Assembly (NCBI GenBank): GCA_958352855.1
Contig: CATWQE010000038.1
Coordinates: 1 to 24,198 of the forward strand
From: an uncultured Bacillota bacterium
GTDB lineage: Bacteria; Bacillota; Clostridia; Lachnospirales; Lachnospiraceae
Direction of reading: 5' to 3'
DNA length: 24,198 nucleotides
The notes under the pieces were generated by a model. That model did not search any database. It was not told the origin of the DNA and saw nothing but the letters and a program-made list of their open reading frames with translations. A program made the translations under genes and the position numbers. This document shows positions 13,892 through 21,106 of this stretch, piece by piece (position 1 is the stretch's first letter; every line of letters starts with the position of its first letter).

Positions 13892-14674
13892 ATGAATAAA
13901 AAAGTAATCACCTATTTAGGAATCTTGTGTGTGATCTGCCCTGTATTTTACTTTCTCAGTATCAGGGCAGGTGGATTACAGGGAGGATCAGTGTTTGTCA
14001 TGGGACTCATGTGGGTTCCAGCTCTTGCCGCCATATGCACAAAATTGATATATGATCACTCCCTTAAAGGAATCGGCTGGAGAATAAAGGGATGGAAGCA
14101 AATGGGCTTCGCCTATATCCTCCCCCTCCTAAGCTGTATCCTTGTATATGGATGTACATGGCTCACCGGACTGGGCGGCTGCGCTCCTATGGAAATCGGA
14201 CAGCTTCTTATTATGGCAACCTTAGGGTTATTTTTAGGTATGATAACCGCTATTGGGGAAGAAATCGGCTGGCGTGGTTTTCTGCTTACTGAATTGAGAG
14301 CCACTTTATCTTATAAAAAAATCAATTTTGCAATAGGCATCATATGGTACTTATATCATATGCCCTTAATTGTATTTTCCAACTATAATAACGGAAATAA
14401 ATTTACTTCTGCCCTTTGCTTTTTTGTAATGGTGATGGCAATGACCATAGTTGCAAATACGCTGTGCATGGAAGCAAACAGTATGTGGCCTTCCATTGTA
14501 CTTCATTCCAGTCATAACCTGTTCGTACAATCTATTTTTGACAAAATGACAATCTATGATTCCTATACACAATACATTACTTCTGAGTTTGGGGTAGGAC
14601 TGGCGCTGTGTTATACGTTTGTTGCCATATTCATTTTATATAAAAGAAAACATACCCAGAAATCAAAAGACTAA
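13892..14674 (+). CDS. CPBP family intramembrane glutamic endopeptidase (CAAX protease-like, Abi)
   Basis: A 260-residue membrane protease of the CPBP/Abi (PF02517) family with about eight transmembrane segments. Motif 1 is EEIGWR (123-128, catalytic Glu pair and Arg), motif 2 has a conserved His near 156 (WYLYHMP), and motif 3 is HSSHN (205-209). Members process membrane peptides; in Gram-positives they are linked to bacteriocin maturation or self-immunity. I chose ATG 13892 over TTG 13883; AAAGGA lies 11 bases upstream. It follows the interrupted permease by 15 bases, so it probably belongs to the same GntR-controlled operon, which as a set resembles a peptide-export or resistance unit. Confidence 0.9.
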   Translation: MNKKVITYLGILCVICPVFYFLSIRAGGLQGGSVFVMGLMWVPALAAICTKLIYDHSLKGIGWRIKGWKQMGFAYILPLLSCILVYGCTWLTGLGGCAPMEIGQLLIMATLGLFLGMITAIGEEIGWRGFLLTELRATLSYKKINFAIGIIWYLYHMPLIVFSNYNNGNKFTSALCFFVMVMAMTIVANTLCMEANSMWPSIVLHSSHNLFVQSIFDKMTIYDSYTQYITSEFGVGLALCYTFVAIFILYKRKHTQKSKD

Positions 14675-14684
14675 GGGATAAATG

Positions 14685-14751
14685 AAAAATTGCTGCACGA
14701 AATACTCAGGCATGTATCAATGCTCTTGCTATGTATTTCATGCAGCAGTTT
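14685..14751 (-). terminator. Terminator shared by the nuclease gene and the CPBP gene
   Basis: A 19-bp stem (arms 14687-14705 and 14733-14751, with one wobble pair and one mismatch) encloses a 27-base loop that holds a small GCAT/ATGC hairpin. On the minus strand it ends in ATTTTTC, suited to stop the nuclease transcript. On the plus strand the T-run is short, so it would be a weak stop for the CPBP operon. Confidence 0.75.
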
Positions 14752-14755
14752 GCGC

Positions 14756-15811
14756 TTATCGCTCAGACTTTTCTAAGATTTTTATCTTCTGGTTTAATTC
14801 TGCAATTATCTTTTCTTTTTCTTCCAGTTCTTTCTGTGCTCTTTTCTGCATAATTTCAATTTTCTCTTCCATTTTTTTCTGTGTTGCTTCTGCCTTTTCT
14901 TTCTCCGCCTTCACCTCAGCCTCCAACTCTTCAATCATATAGCTAATCGTATTCCGGTCCATTTCTGCCAGTTCTTCTGAAAATAATCCCATAATTCCCT
15001 CCACATTTCTGCATATCTCATAGACTTCATCATAAATATTCCTAAACTCAGGGTACTTTTCCAAAAGCTCTATGATTCGCTCCGGCTCGTCGCAGCTAAT
15101 TAACATAAGCCATGCTTCCAACTTGTTTTCTATAGTCTTATTTTCCATAACTTTTCTGAAAATGTCAAGAGGCACTAAAACCGTTTCCTGTAGAGTTTCT
15201 AATTTCAATCCTGTATGAAAAGTCTGTTCTCCATAATGAATATACTGCTTTGGAAATTGATGAAATTCTTTTGTACTCTTTTCAAACAAAATAATCGTAT
15301 ACACATTCTTTAAATCTCTGTAGTTAAATTTTTTATTTTTCTCTCGTTTTTTATCTTTTACCCGTTTATACTGCCGAAGCAATAAATCTGCAGAATAACA
15401 GGCCATTCTCTGTCCTGGAAACGCATACCCGATTTTTTGAATTTCCAGATTTGCTATGGTTCCATCTTCCGCTTCTATCACAATATCTGTAATAAGCAGC
15501 GTCTGTTCATCTGCCAGACGGACAGAATCATTTGGCAAAATCTGTTTAATTTTTATTTTCTTCCCTAATAAAAGACTTAAAAATTCTTCTAATCGTTCCA
15601 CATGATACTCCGGACTGAAAACTTCTTTAAAGAAGCCATCATACAGAATTTTTACACCTTTTACCCCTGTACAGAAATCTAAAAATTCCTCCTGATGTTC
15701 TTCTTCCCAACTATCAAACTGTTCTGTCAGCCGCTCACTTGCCTGAATAAGGTCCAACACTTCCTTTCTGGTGCGGAGCATTGGAAAATATTCTCTCATT
15801 GTGTCATTCAT
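14756..15811 (-). CDS. PD-(D/E)XK nuclease family protein (Rpn/putative transposase type)
   Basis: A 351-residue protein of the PD-(D/E)XK nuclease family labelled Rpn or PF12784-like. The N-terminal half is the family domain: KILYDGFFKEVFS (55-67), then the catalytic core ITDIVIEAEDG...NLEIQ with Asp109 and Glu123-x-Gln125. That replaces the usual E-x-K by E-x-Q, as is common in this family. A helical segment leads to a strongly charged C-terminal coiled coil (about 287-351, rich in Glu/Lys with heptad pattern), which may mediate oligomerisation. ATG 15811 follows AGGAGG. Such genes are often multicopy in Lachnospiraceae and may promote RecA-independent recombination. It is isolated from the neighbours and ends at a strong hairpin. 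No terminal inverted repeats flank it. Confidence 0.85.
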   Translation of the reverse strand: MNDTMREYFPMLRTRKEVLDLIQASERLTEQFDSWEEEHQEEFLDFCTGVKGVKILYDGFFKEVFSPEYHVERLEEFLSLLLGKKIKIKQILPNDSVRLADEQTLLITDIVIEAEDGTIANLEIQKIGYAFPGQRMACYSADLLLRQYKRVKDKKREKNKKFNYRDLKNVYTIILFEKSTKEFHQFPKQYIHYGEQTFHTGLKLETLQETVLVPLDIFRKVMENKTIENKLEAWLMLISCDEPERIIELLEKYPEFRNIYDEVYEICRNVEGIMGLFSEELAEMDRNTISYMIEELEAEVKAEKEKAEATQKKMEEKIEIMQKRAQKELEEKEKIIAELNQKIKILEKSER

Positions 15812-16003
15812 ACTGATACCTCCTGTAATCTAATCTTTTTATGGAATTCCGCTTCAGAAACGAAGCAATAGAAAAAAGTTGAATACATCAGACCGATGAA
15901 AATGTAGAAAATTTTCAGAATCCGCCTGATTTTTTTCATATTCACATCATATCAATTTCTCTCATAGGGTTCAAGCCTTATATTCTAAAAATAATATAAA
16001 CAC

Positions 16004-16051
16004 AAAAATCCCCCTTTTGGCAGCACCTTCATGTCGCCAAAAGGGGGATTT
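16004..16051 (-). terminator. Terminator of the alpha-xylosidase operon
   Basis: A perfect 16-bp stem (arms 16006-16021 and 16036-16051) with a 14-base loop is followed by TTTTTG on the minus strand. On the plus strand ACTTTTTTATTT follows, so it can act in both directions. It lies just past the yicI stop codon. Confidence 0.92.
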
Positions 16052-16057
16052 ACTTTT

Positions 16058-18304
16058 TTATTTCACAACAACTGTGCCACTTCCCAGATTTTTCACAGAG
16101 AAGTTTTCATTTCTGCCTTCTACAGAAACAAAAATTTCCTCTCCATGCCTTTGGGCACAAGCCTTCATAACAATATTTCCCTGTAAATCAGGAATCTCTA
16201 CCTCTGCCTTTGCTCCTTCTGCAAATTCAGAGAGAACCAGTGTCACACCATCTGAAAAGTCATACGCAGCATCTACTTCATTATTTCCCATAGGAAGAAT
16301 GGTGTTTGGACGAACCATAAGCGGCAGGGAATGATAATCATGGGTTTCCTTCTGCCATTTCCCACCTTCTACTTTTGCCCCTGTAATCAGATTATACCAG
16401 GTTCCTTCCGGCAAATAATACTGCACCTCTCCGTTTTCCTTAAAAACAGGAGCCACTAAAAGACTGTCGCCAAACATATACTGCCTGTCTAAGGTATCAC
16501 AGGCCTTGTCCTGTGGAAAATCCAGGAACATAGGACGAAGCATTGGCGTACCCTTTACATGTGCCTTCACTGCCTGTCCATAGAGGTATGGCATTAACCG
16601 GCATTTCAAATTTACAAACTCTTTTAAAATCACACAGGCTTCTTCATCAAAGAGCCATGGCACGCGGTAAGAAGAAGAACCATGGAGACGGCTGTGAGAG
16701 CTTAACAAACCAAACTGACACCAACGTTTATAAATATCTGCCGGCGCTGTACTCTCAAAGCCGCTGATATCATGACTCCAGAATCCAAATCCACTTAAAG
16801 CCAGGGATAATCCTCCCCGGAGCGTTTCTGCCATGGAAGGATAGGTCGCAGAGCAGTCGCCGCCCCAGTGTGCCGGGAATTTCTGCCCACCTACCGTTGC
16901 AGAACGGGCAAAAAGTACTGCTTCTCCTTTTCCGCGCTCTCTTTCCAACAGTTCAAACACTGCCTTGTTATACAGATAGGTATAATAATTATGCATTTTC
17001 ACTGGGTCTGAACCATCAAAATACGCAATATCCTTTACTGGAATTCTCTCACCAAAGTCTGTTTTAAAGCAATCTACACCCATATCCAACAAGGTTTTCA
17101 ATTTCCCCTGATACCAGGTCACTGCCTCTGGATTTGTAAAGTCCACCAGCCCCATTCCTGCCTGCCACAAATCGGTCTGCCATACACTGCCATCTGTTTT
17201 CTTAATCAGATAACCTTGCTCCATTCCCTCCTGAAACAGTGGGGATTTCTGTCCAATATATGGATTAATCCAGACACAGATTTTCAGTCCCTTATCATGG
17301 TAACGCTTAAGCATTCCTTCTGGGTCAGGGAATGTTTCCGGATCCCAGACAAAATTACACCACTCATAGGCTTCCATCCAATAGCAGTCAAAGTGGAACA
17401 CATGAAGAGGAATATCCCTGTCTGCCATTCCCTGAATAAAACTGGAGGTGGTCTCTTCATCATAATTCGTAGTAAAAGAAGTGGTGAGCCACAGCCCAAA
17501 AGACCATGCCGGAGGAAGCGCTGGTTTTCCCGTAAGCTCTGTATATTTTTCCACAGTTCCCATAGGTGTTTTTCCACTGATAAAATAGTAATCCAGGCGT
17601 TCACCTTCCACAGAAAACTGAATACGTTCTACCTTCTCACTGGCAATCTCATAAGAAACATCTCCCTCATGATCCACCAGCACCCCATACCCTTTGTTGG
17701 TAATATAAAATGGAATATTCTTGTAGGCAATCTCACTGGCAGTACCGCCATCTTCATTCCACATTTCTACCACCTGACCATTTTTTACAAAAGGTGTAAA
17801 ACGTTCTCCCAGCCCATAAATATACTCATCCACATCAATGGCAAGCTGCTCCAACATATAGTTCTTTCCAGTTTTCGTATTCTGCATATAAGCAAGATTA
17901 CGGAAACTGGACTCTGTTAAAAGGGTGTCTCCCTCATAAAAGGCCAGCTTATAAGCCCCGGGAGTTTTATCCAATACTGCTTTTAAAGAACCACTTCTGT
18001 ATATCAATGCCTCTTCTGTATCCTCAATGACAACCTCTAGATTTTCATTCTGAATTTCTGCAAAAGGCCCCTTATAAAGCGCTCCTGCATGATGTACTGC
18101 TGAAACCTTGATCACACCTTCCATGGGACTGGATAGTGTAAGGGTCAGCATAGGCAGATTCAGACAATTTCCCCTGTCTGCAATATGGCTGCTTGGAAGA
18201 TACACTGTAACTTCCTTACCATTTACTCTGTGGCTGGCATACTCTACTGCATAAACTGCCTTCATTTCATCTTTTAATAACCAATAACCATTTGTAAATT
18301 TCAT
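16058..18304 (-). CDS. yicI: GH31 alpha-xylosidase, YicI type
   Basis: A 748-residue intracellular GH31 enzyme that releases alpha-linked xylose, for example from isoprimeverose or xyloglucan fragments. The catalytic segment KTDFGERIP, diagnostic of YicI, puts the nucleophile at Asp416, the same number as in E. coli YicI. The acid/base is in HWGGDC, about Asp483. Other residues known to shape the YicI -1 subsite are kept at the same positions: Phe277, Cys307, Trp315 and Lys414. Position 308 is Tyr, whereas E. coli has Phe; since 307/308 help to choose xylose over glucose, that is worth noting. The N-terminal beta-sandwich (about 1-245), TIM barrel and C-terminal sandwiches are present. ATG 18304 follows AAAGGAG. 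Last gene of the operon, 45 bases after the YesL-like gene. Confidence 0.94.
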   Translation of the reverse strand: MKFTNGYWLLKDEMKAVYAVEYASHRVNGKEVTVYLPSSHIADRGNCLNLPMLTLTLSSPMEGVIKVSAVHHAGALYKGPFAEIQNENLEVVIEDTEEALIYRSGSLKAVLDKTPGAYKLAFYEGDTLLTESSFRNLAYMQNTKTGKNYMLEQLAIDVDEYIYGLGERFTPFVKNGQVVEMWNEDGGTASEIAYKNIPFYITNKGYGVLVDHEGDVSYEIASEKVERIQFSVEGERLDYYFISGKTPMGTVEKYTELTGKPALPPAWSFGLWLTTSFTTNYDEETTSSFIQGMADRDIPLHVFHFDCYWMEAYEWCNFVWDPETFPDPEGMLKRYHDKGLKICVWINPYIGQKSPLFQEGMEQGYLIKKTDGSVWQTDLWQAGMGLVDFTNPEAVTWYQGKLKTLLDMGVDCFKTDFGERIPVKDIAYFDGSDPVKMHNYYTYLYNKAVFELLERERGKGEAVLFARSATVGGQKFPAHWGGDCSATYPSMAETLRGGLSLALSGFGFWSHDISGFESTAPADIYKRWCQFGLLSSHSRLHGSSSYRVPWLFDEEACVILKEFVNLKCRLMPYLYGQAVKAHVKGTPMLRPMFLDFPQDKACDTLDRQYMFGDSLLVAPVFKENGEVQYYLPEGTWYNLITGAKVEGGKWQKETHDYHSLPLMVRPNTILPMGNNEVDAAYDFSDGVTLVLSEFAEGAKAEVEIPDLQGNIVMKACAQRHGEEIFVSVEGRNENFSVKNLGSGTVVVK

Positions 18305-18349
18305 AGATTCCTTCTCCTTTATTTTTTCTTTATGTTTTCATGTATTTAT

Positions 18350-18991
18350 TCACATGTTGTTTTCTTCGTTTTTGGGTTCATGCTTTTTCAAAACACGCTC
18401 CAGGAAATCTGACATGACAAATGCTACGGGACCCGGGAGGAAAAACATGAGCATGGGAATTTTAAAAACCAAAATCACTGTACATATTAAAATTAACAGT
18501 AATGCCAGAGTTGTCCCAAAATATTTTACTACCATATAGAAAGATAATTTTATAAACCATCCAGCCCCCATATCAAATCTTGAAAGAGCCGGAAATGCAT
18601 AACAAGCTGCTAAGATAACATAAAGAGCTGCTGCCGCATAAAAACAAATAAAAAACAATCCAAAATATCCGCTGGTTTTTTCCATTAAAATTCCAATATT
18701 CAAATGAAGAATACAGGAAGCAGCAACAATAGCTATCCAAATAATCGTTGCAGGTATAAAATTCTCTTTAAATGCATGAAAAAATTCTTTTGATGCATAA
18801 CCATCTTGGTTCTTTACGCATTTTACTATTGCATAATAAAGAGCAGTAGAAGATGCACCAATAGTAATCATTGGAATGCTACATAAAATCCATAAAAATC
18901 CCAATACTAAAACATCAAAAATTTTATCAAATACCTGGATAAAGCTTCCATCAAATCCAAAAACATTCCTTTTTTCTTTTTTCTGTTCCAT
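18350..18991 (-). CDS. YesL-like (DUF624) membrane protein
   Basis: A 213-residue protein with about five transmembrane segments, matching the YesL/DUF624 family that accompanies carbohydrate ABC transporters in Firmicutes. Diagnostic segments are FGFDGSFIQVFDKIFD, the helix LVLGFLWILCSIPMITIGASSTALYY (about 30-55) and a C-terminal helix that precedes LERVLKKHEPKNEENN. Its biochemical role is unknown; a part in transporter assembly or sugar sensing is sometimes suggested. The start at 18991 has GGAG 7 bases upstream; a longer 233-residue reading would begin inside the hairpin at 19017-19065 and is unlikely. It lies between two GH31 genes and is transcribed with them. Confidence 0.85.
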   Translation of the reverse strand: MEQKKEKRNVFGFDGSFIQVFDKIFDVLVLGFLWILCSIPMITIGASSTALYYAIVKCVKNQDGYASKEFFHAFKENFIPATIIWIAIVAASCILHLNIGILMEKTSGYFGLFFICFYAAAALYVILAACYAFPALSRFDMGAGWFIKLSFYMVVKYFGTTLALLLILICTVILVFKIPMLMFFLPGPVAFVMSDFLERVLKKHEPKNEENNM

Positions 18992-19012
18992 GGTTTTTCT
19001 CCATTCTTTATT

Positions 19013-19065
19013 AAAATTGGGGGAATATAGCCTAAAGTAAGTACTTACCATAACTATATTCCCAA
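19013..19065 (-). terminator. Attenuator-like hairpin with a palindromic loop, between GH31 gene 2 and the YesL-like gene
   Basis: GGGAATATAG (19021-19030) pairs perfectly with CTATATTCCC (19054-19063), and the stem extends with one bulge to TTGG/CCAA. TTTTAAT follows on the minus strand. The loop contains a perfect 12-bp palindrome, GTAAGTACTTAC, at 19037-19048. The T-run is short, so partial termination is more likely than a full stop, since the YesL-like gene and yicI beyond it have no visible promoter. Confidence 0.6.
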
Positions 19066-19078
19066 TATCTTTTCTGGA

Positions 19079-21076
19079 TTATAGTTCTTCTAAAGTGCCA
19101 TTTTTTACAAATACAGGAATCTGATCAATAGGTGCCGCAACCGTTATTCTCTGTTTTCCCTGGTACATCTCACCATTGCAAATATTTCTCCACATACCAT
19201 CTGGCAGATATACCTTCCGCTCTCTGGCATCCGCATATAAAATTGGGGCAACTAAAAGATCAGGTCCAAACATATACTCATCTTCAATTTCCCATGCTAT
19301 TTTATCTTCTGGAAAATCATAGAACAATGGTCTCATAATTGGTGTTCCCTTTTCATGTGCTGCTTTCATAAGTTTTCTCACATAAGGACGCATCTTTTCT
19401 CTTAAATTCATATATTTCTTACAGATTTCATAAACCTCATCCCCATAGCTCCAAACTTCATTTTCGGCTCCACTGATGTGTTTTCCTCCACCAGTGGTCC
19501 CCAAGGGTTCCTTAAATGGTTCCCGAAATCCATGCAAACGCATTACAGGACAAAATGTTCCAAATTCAAACCATCTTATTAATATCTCATGAAACTTGGA
19601 ATCATAAATATTTCCTCCATGAAAACCTCCAATATCTGTTGTCCACCAGGGTAATCCCGCAATCCCCATATTTAGTCCTGCTGAAAGCTGATTTCTAAGA
19701 GAACGGAAAGAGGAATCAATATCTCCAGACCATACTAATGTTCCATATTTCTGACTCCCCGCCCATGCACAGCGAAGAAGATTCACTATATTTTTCTGGC
19801 CTTCTGCTTCCATACCTTCATACGCCATTCTTGCGTACTCTTTTGGATACACATTGCCAATTTCCATATCAGCCCCCCTATAGAAACGATAATGTTGATA
19901 CTCATATCCTGTTAATTCCGGTTCTGCCTCGTCCAGCCAGAATATTTTTATACCTTTTTCGTAATAATTCTCCTTTATTTTATTCCATACATAACTTCTG
20001 CCCTCTGGATGAGTAACATCAATAATACAGGCATCTCCCAATTGACCAATGCGTTTACCAAATTCTGAGCGTGTAAGATATCCCAGTTCTTCCATCTCTT
20101 CATAATTTTCACTTTCTGCATCTACAGTAGGCCAAATGGAAACCATTAGCTCAATTCCCATTTCTTTTAATTCCTTTACCATTCCTGCCGGGTCAGGCCA
20201 ATAATCTGAATCAAATTTCCAATCTCCCTGATGTGGCCAATGAAAAAAATCTGCAACAATTACATCTATCGGAAGTCCTCTTTTTTTATATTCTCTCGCT
20301 ACTTCTAAAATTTCATCCTGTGTCTGATAACGGAGTTTACATTGCCAAAATCCCATTCCATACTCTGGCATCATAGGTACTTTGCCTGTTGCATCAGCAT
20401 AAGCTTCTTCAATTTCTGCCGGGGTATCTCCTGCTGTAATCCAGTAATCCATTTGTTTTGTAGATTTTGCTGTCCATTCTGTAATATTTTTTCCAAAAGT
20501 CACTGTTCCGATTGCCGGATTATTCCACAAAAGTCCATATCCGTTACTGGATAGCACAAAAGGTACACTTGCCTGTGAATTTCTATGAGCTAATTCCAAT
20601 GTACATCCTTTCACATCCAGATATGGCTGCTGATATTGCCCCATGCCATAAAGTTTTTCCCCATCAACAGGTTCAAAACGTACTGTCAGTTTAAAATTAT
20701 CTACACTTTGATGCGGCTCAAAAGTTCTCGGGAAAATTTCCAAAGCACTATTAAACTCTTTTCTTCCCTCTTCTGACATTCCTCGAATACGTTCGTATTC
20801 CTCCAAAAGAAGTTTCCCTGTTTGATTTAAAAATCTCAATTTTCCAGTTCTTGTAATTTCGCAGATAATCTTCCCATTCTCAATAACGGTATCTGTACCT
20901 CTTTCATATACCTTAATTTTACATGGTACTGGTTCTAAAAGTGCTGAAATATCATCTGGCATAAATTCATGCCTCTGGGTTGCCCTGATACGAAAACTAT
21001 TTTTTCCCCAAGGTTCAATGCAAAGCAATTCTTTGTCAAATCTTCTGTATACCTTGTTCCCCACTTGCTTTATCAT
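19079..21076 (-). CDS. GH31 glycosidase, second tandem copy
   Basis: A 665-residue GH31 enzyme, probably intracellular because no signal peptide is present. The nucleophile is the Asp of IFWLDEAEPE (about 382), and the acid/base Asp lies in VWSGDI (about 452). The substrate-end motif PVMRLHGFR follows. The order is N-terminal sandwich, YGMGQYQQ strand and TIM barrel with SIWP and GDW segments. The W-L-D-E-A-E signature differs from the W-x-D-M-N-E of classical alpha-glucosidases and occurs in bacterial alpha-xylosidase and alpha-glucosidase branches, so the substrate is not fixed. ATG 21076 is 8 bases after GGGAGG; an ATG two codons upstream is too close to it. It shares long identical stretches with the gene just upstream, 30 bases away, as from a tandem duplication. 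Relative to that copy it is shorter at the N-terminus and differs in a loop near 350. Confidence 0.88.
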   Translation of the reverse strand: MIKQVGNKVYRRFDKELLCIEPWGKNSFRIRATQRHEFMPDDISALLEPVPCKIKVYERGTDTVIENGKIICEITRTGKLRFLNQTGKLLLEEYERIRGMSEEGRKEFNSALEIFPRTFEPHQSVDNFKLTVRFEPVDGEKLYGMGQYQQPYLDVKGCTLELAHRNSQASVPFVLSSNGYGLLWNNPAIGTVTFGKNITEWTAKSTKQMDYWITAGDTPAEIEEAYADATGKVPMMPEYGMGFWQCKLRYQTQDEILEVAREYKKRGLPIDVIVADFFHWPHQGDWKFDSDYWPDPAGMVKELKEMGIELMVSIWPTVDAESENYEEMEELGYLTRSEFGKRIGQLGDACIIDVTHPEGRSYVWNKIKENYYEKGIKIFWLDEAEPELTGYEYQHYRFYRGADMEIGNVYPKEYARMAYEGMEAEGQKNIVNLLRCAWAGSQKYGTLVWSGDIDSSFRSLRNQLSAGLNMGIAGLPWWTTDIGGFHGGNIYDSKFHEILIRWFEFGTFCPVMRLHGFREPFKEPLGTTGGGKHISGAENEVWSYGDEVYEICKKYMNLREKMRPYVRKLMKAAHEKGTPIMRPLFYDFPEDKIAWEIEDEYMFGPDLLVAPILYADARERKVYLPDGMWRNICNGEMYQGKQRITVAAPIDQIPVFVKNGTLEEL

Positions 21077-21106
21077 AGTCATTTCCTCCCAAACACCTTA
21101 ATTTCT

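Noticed and set aside
15851..15866. Small hairpin GCTTC/GAAGC upstream of the nuclease gene
   Set aside because: The stem is only 5 bp with no T-run on either strand; no function can be supported.
17216..17920. 234-codon open frame on the plus strand
   Set aside because: It lies wholly antisense to the well-supported yicI gene, has no ribosome site and no recognisable protein features.
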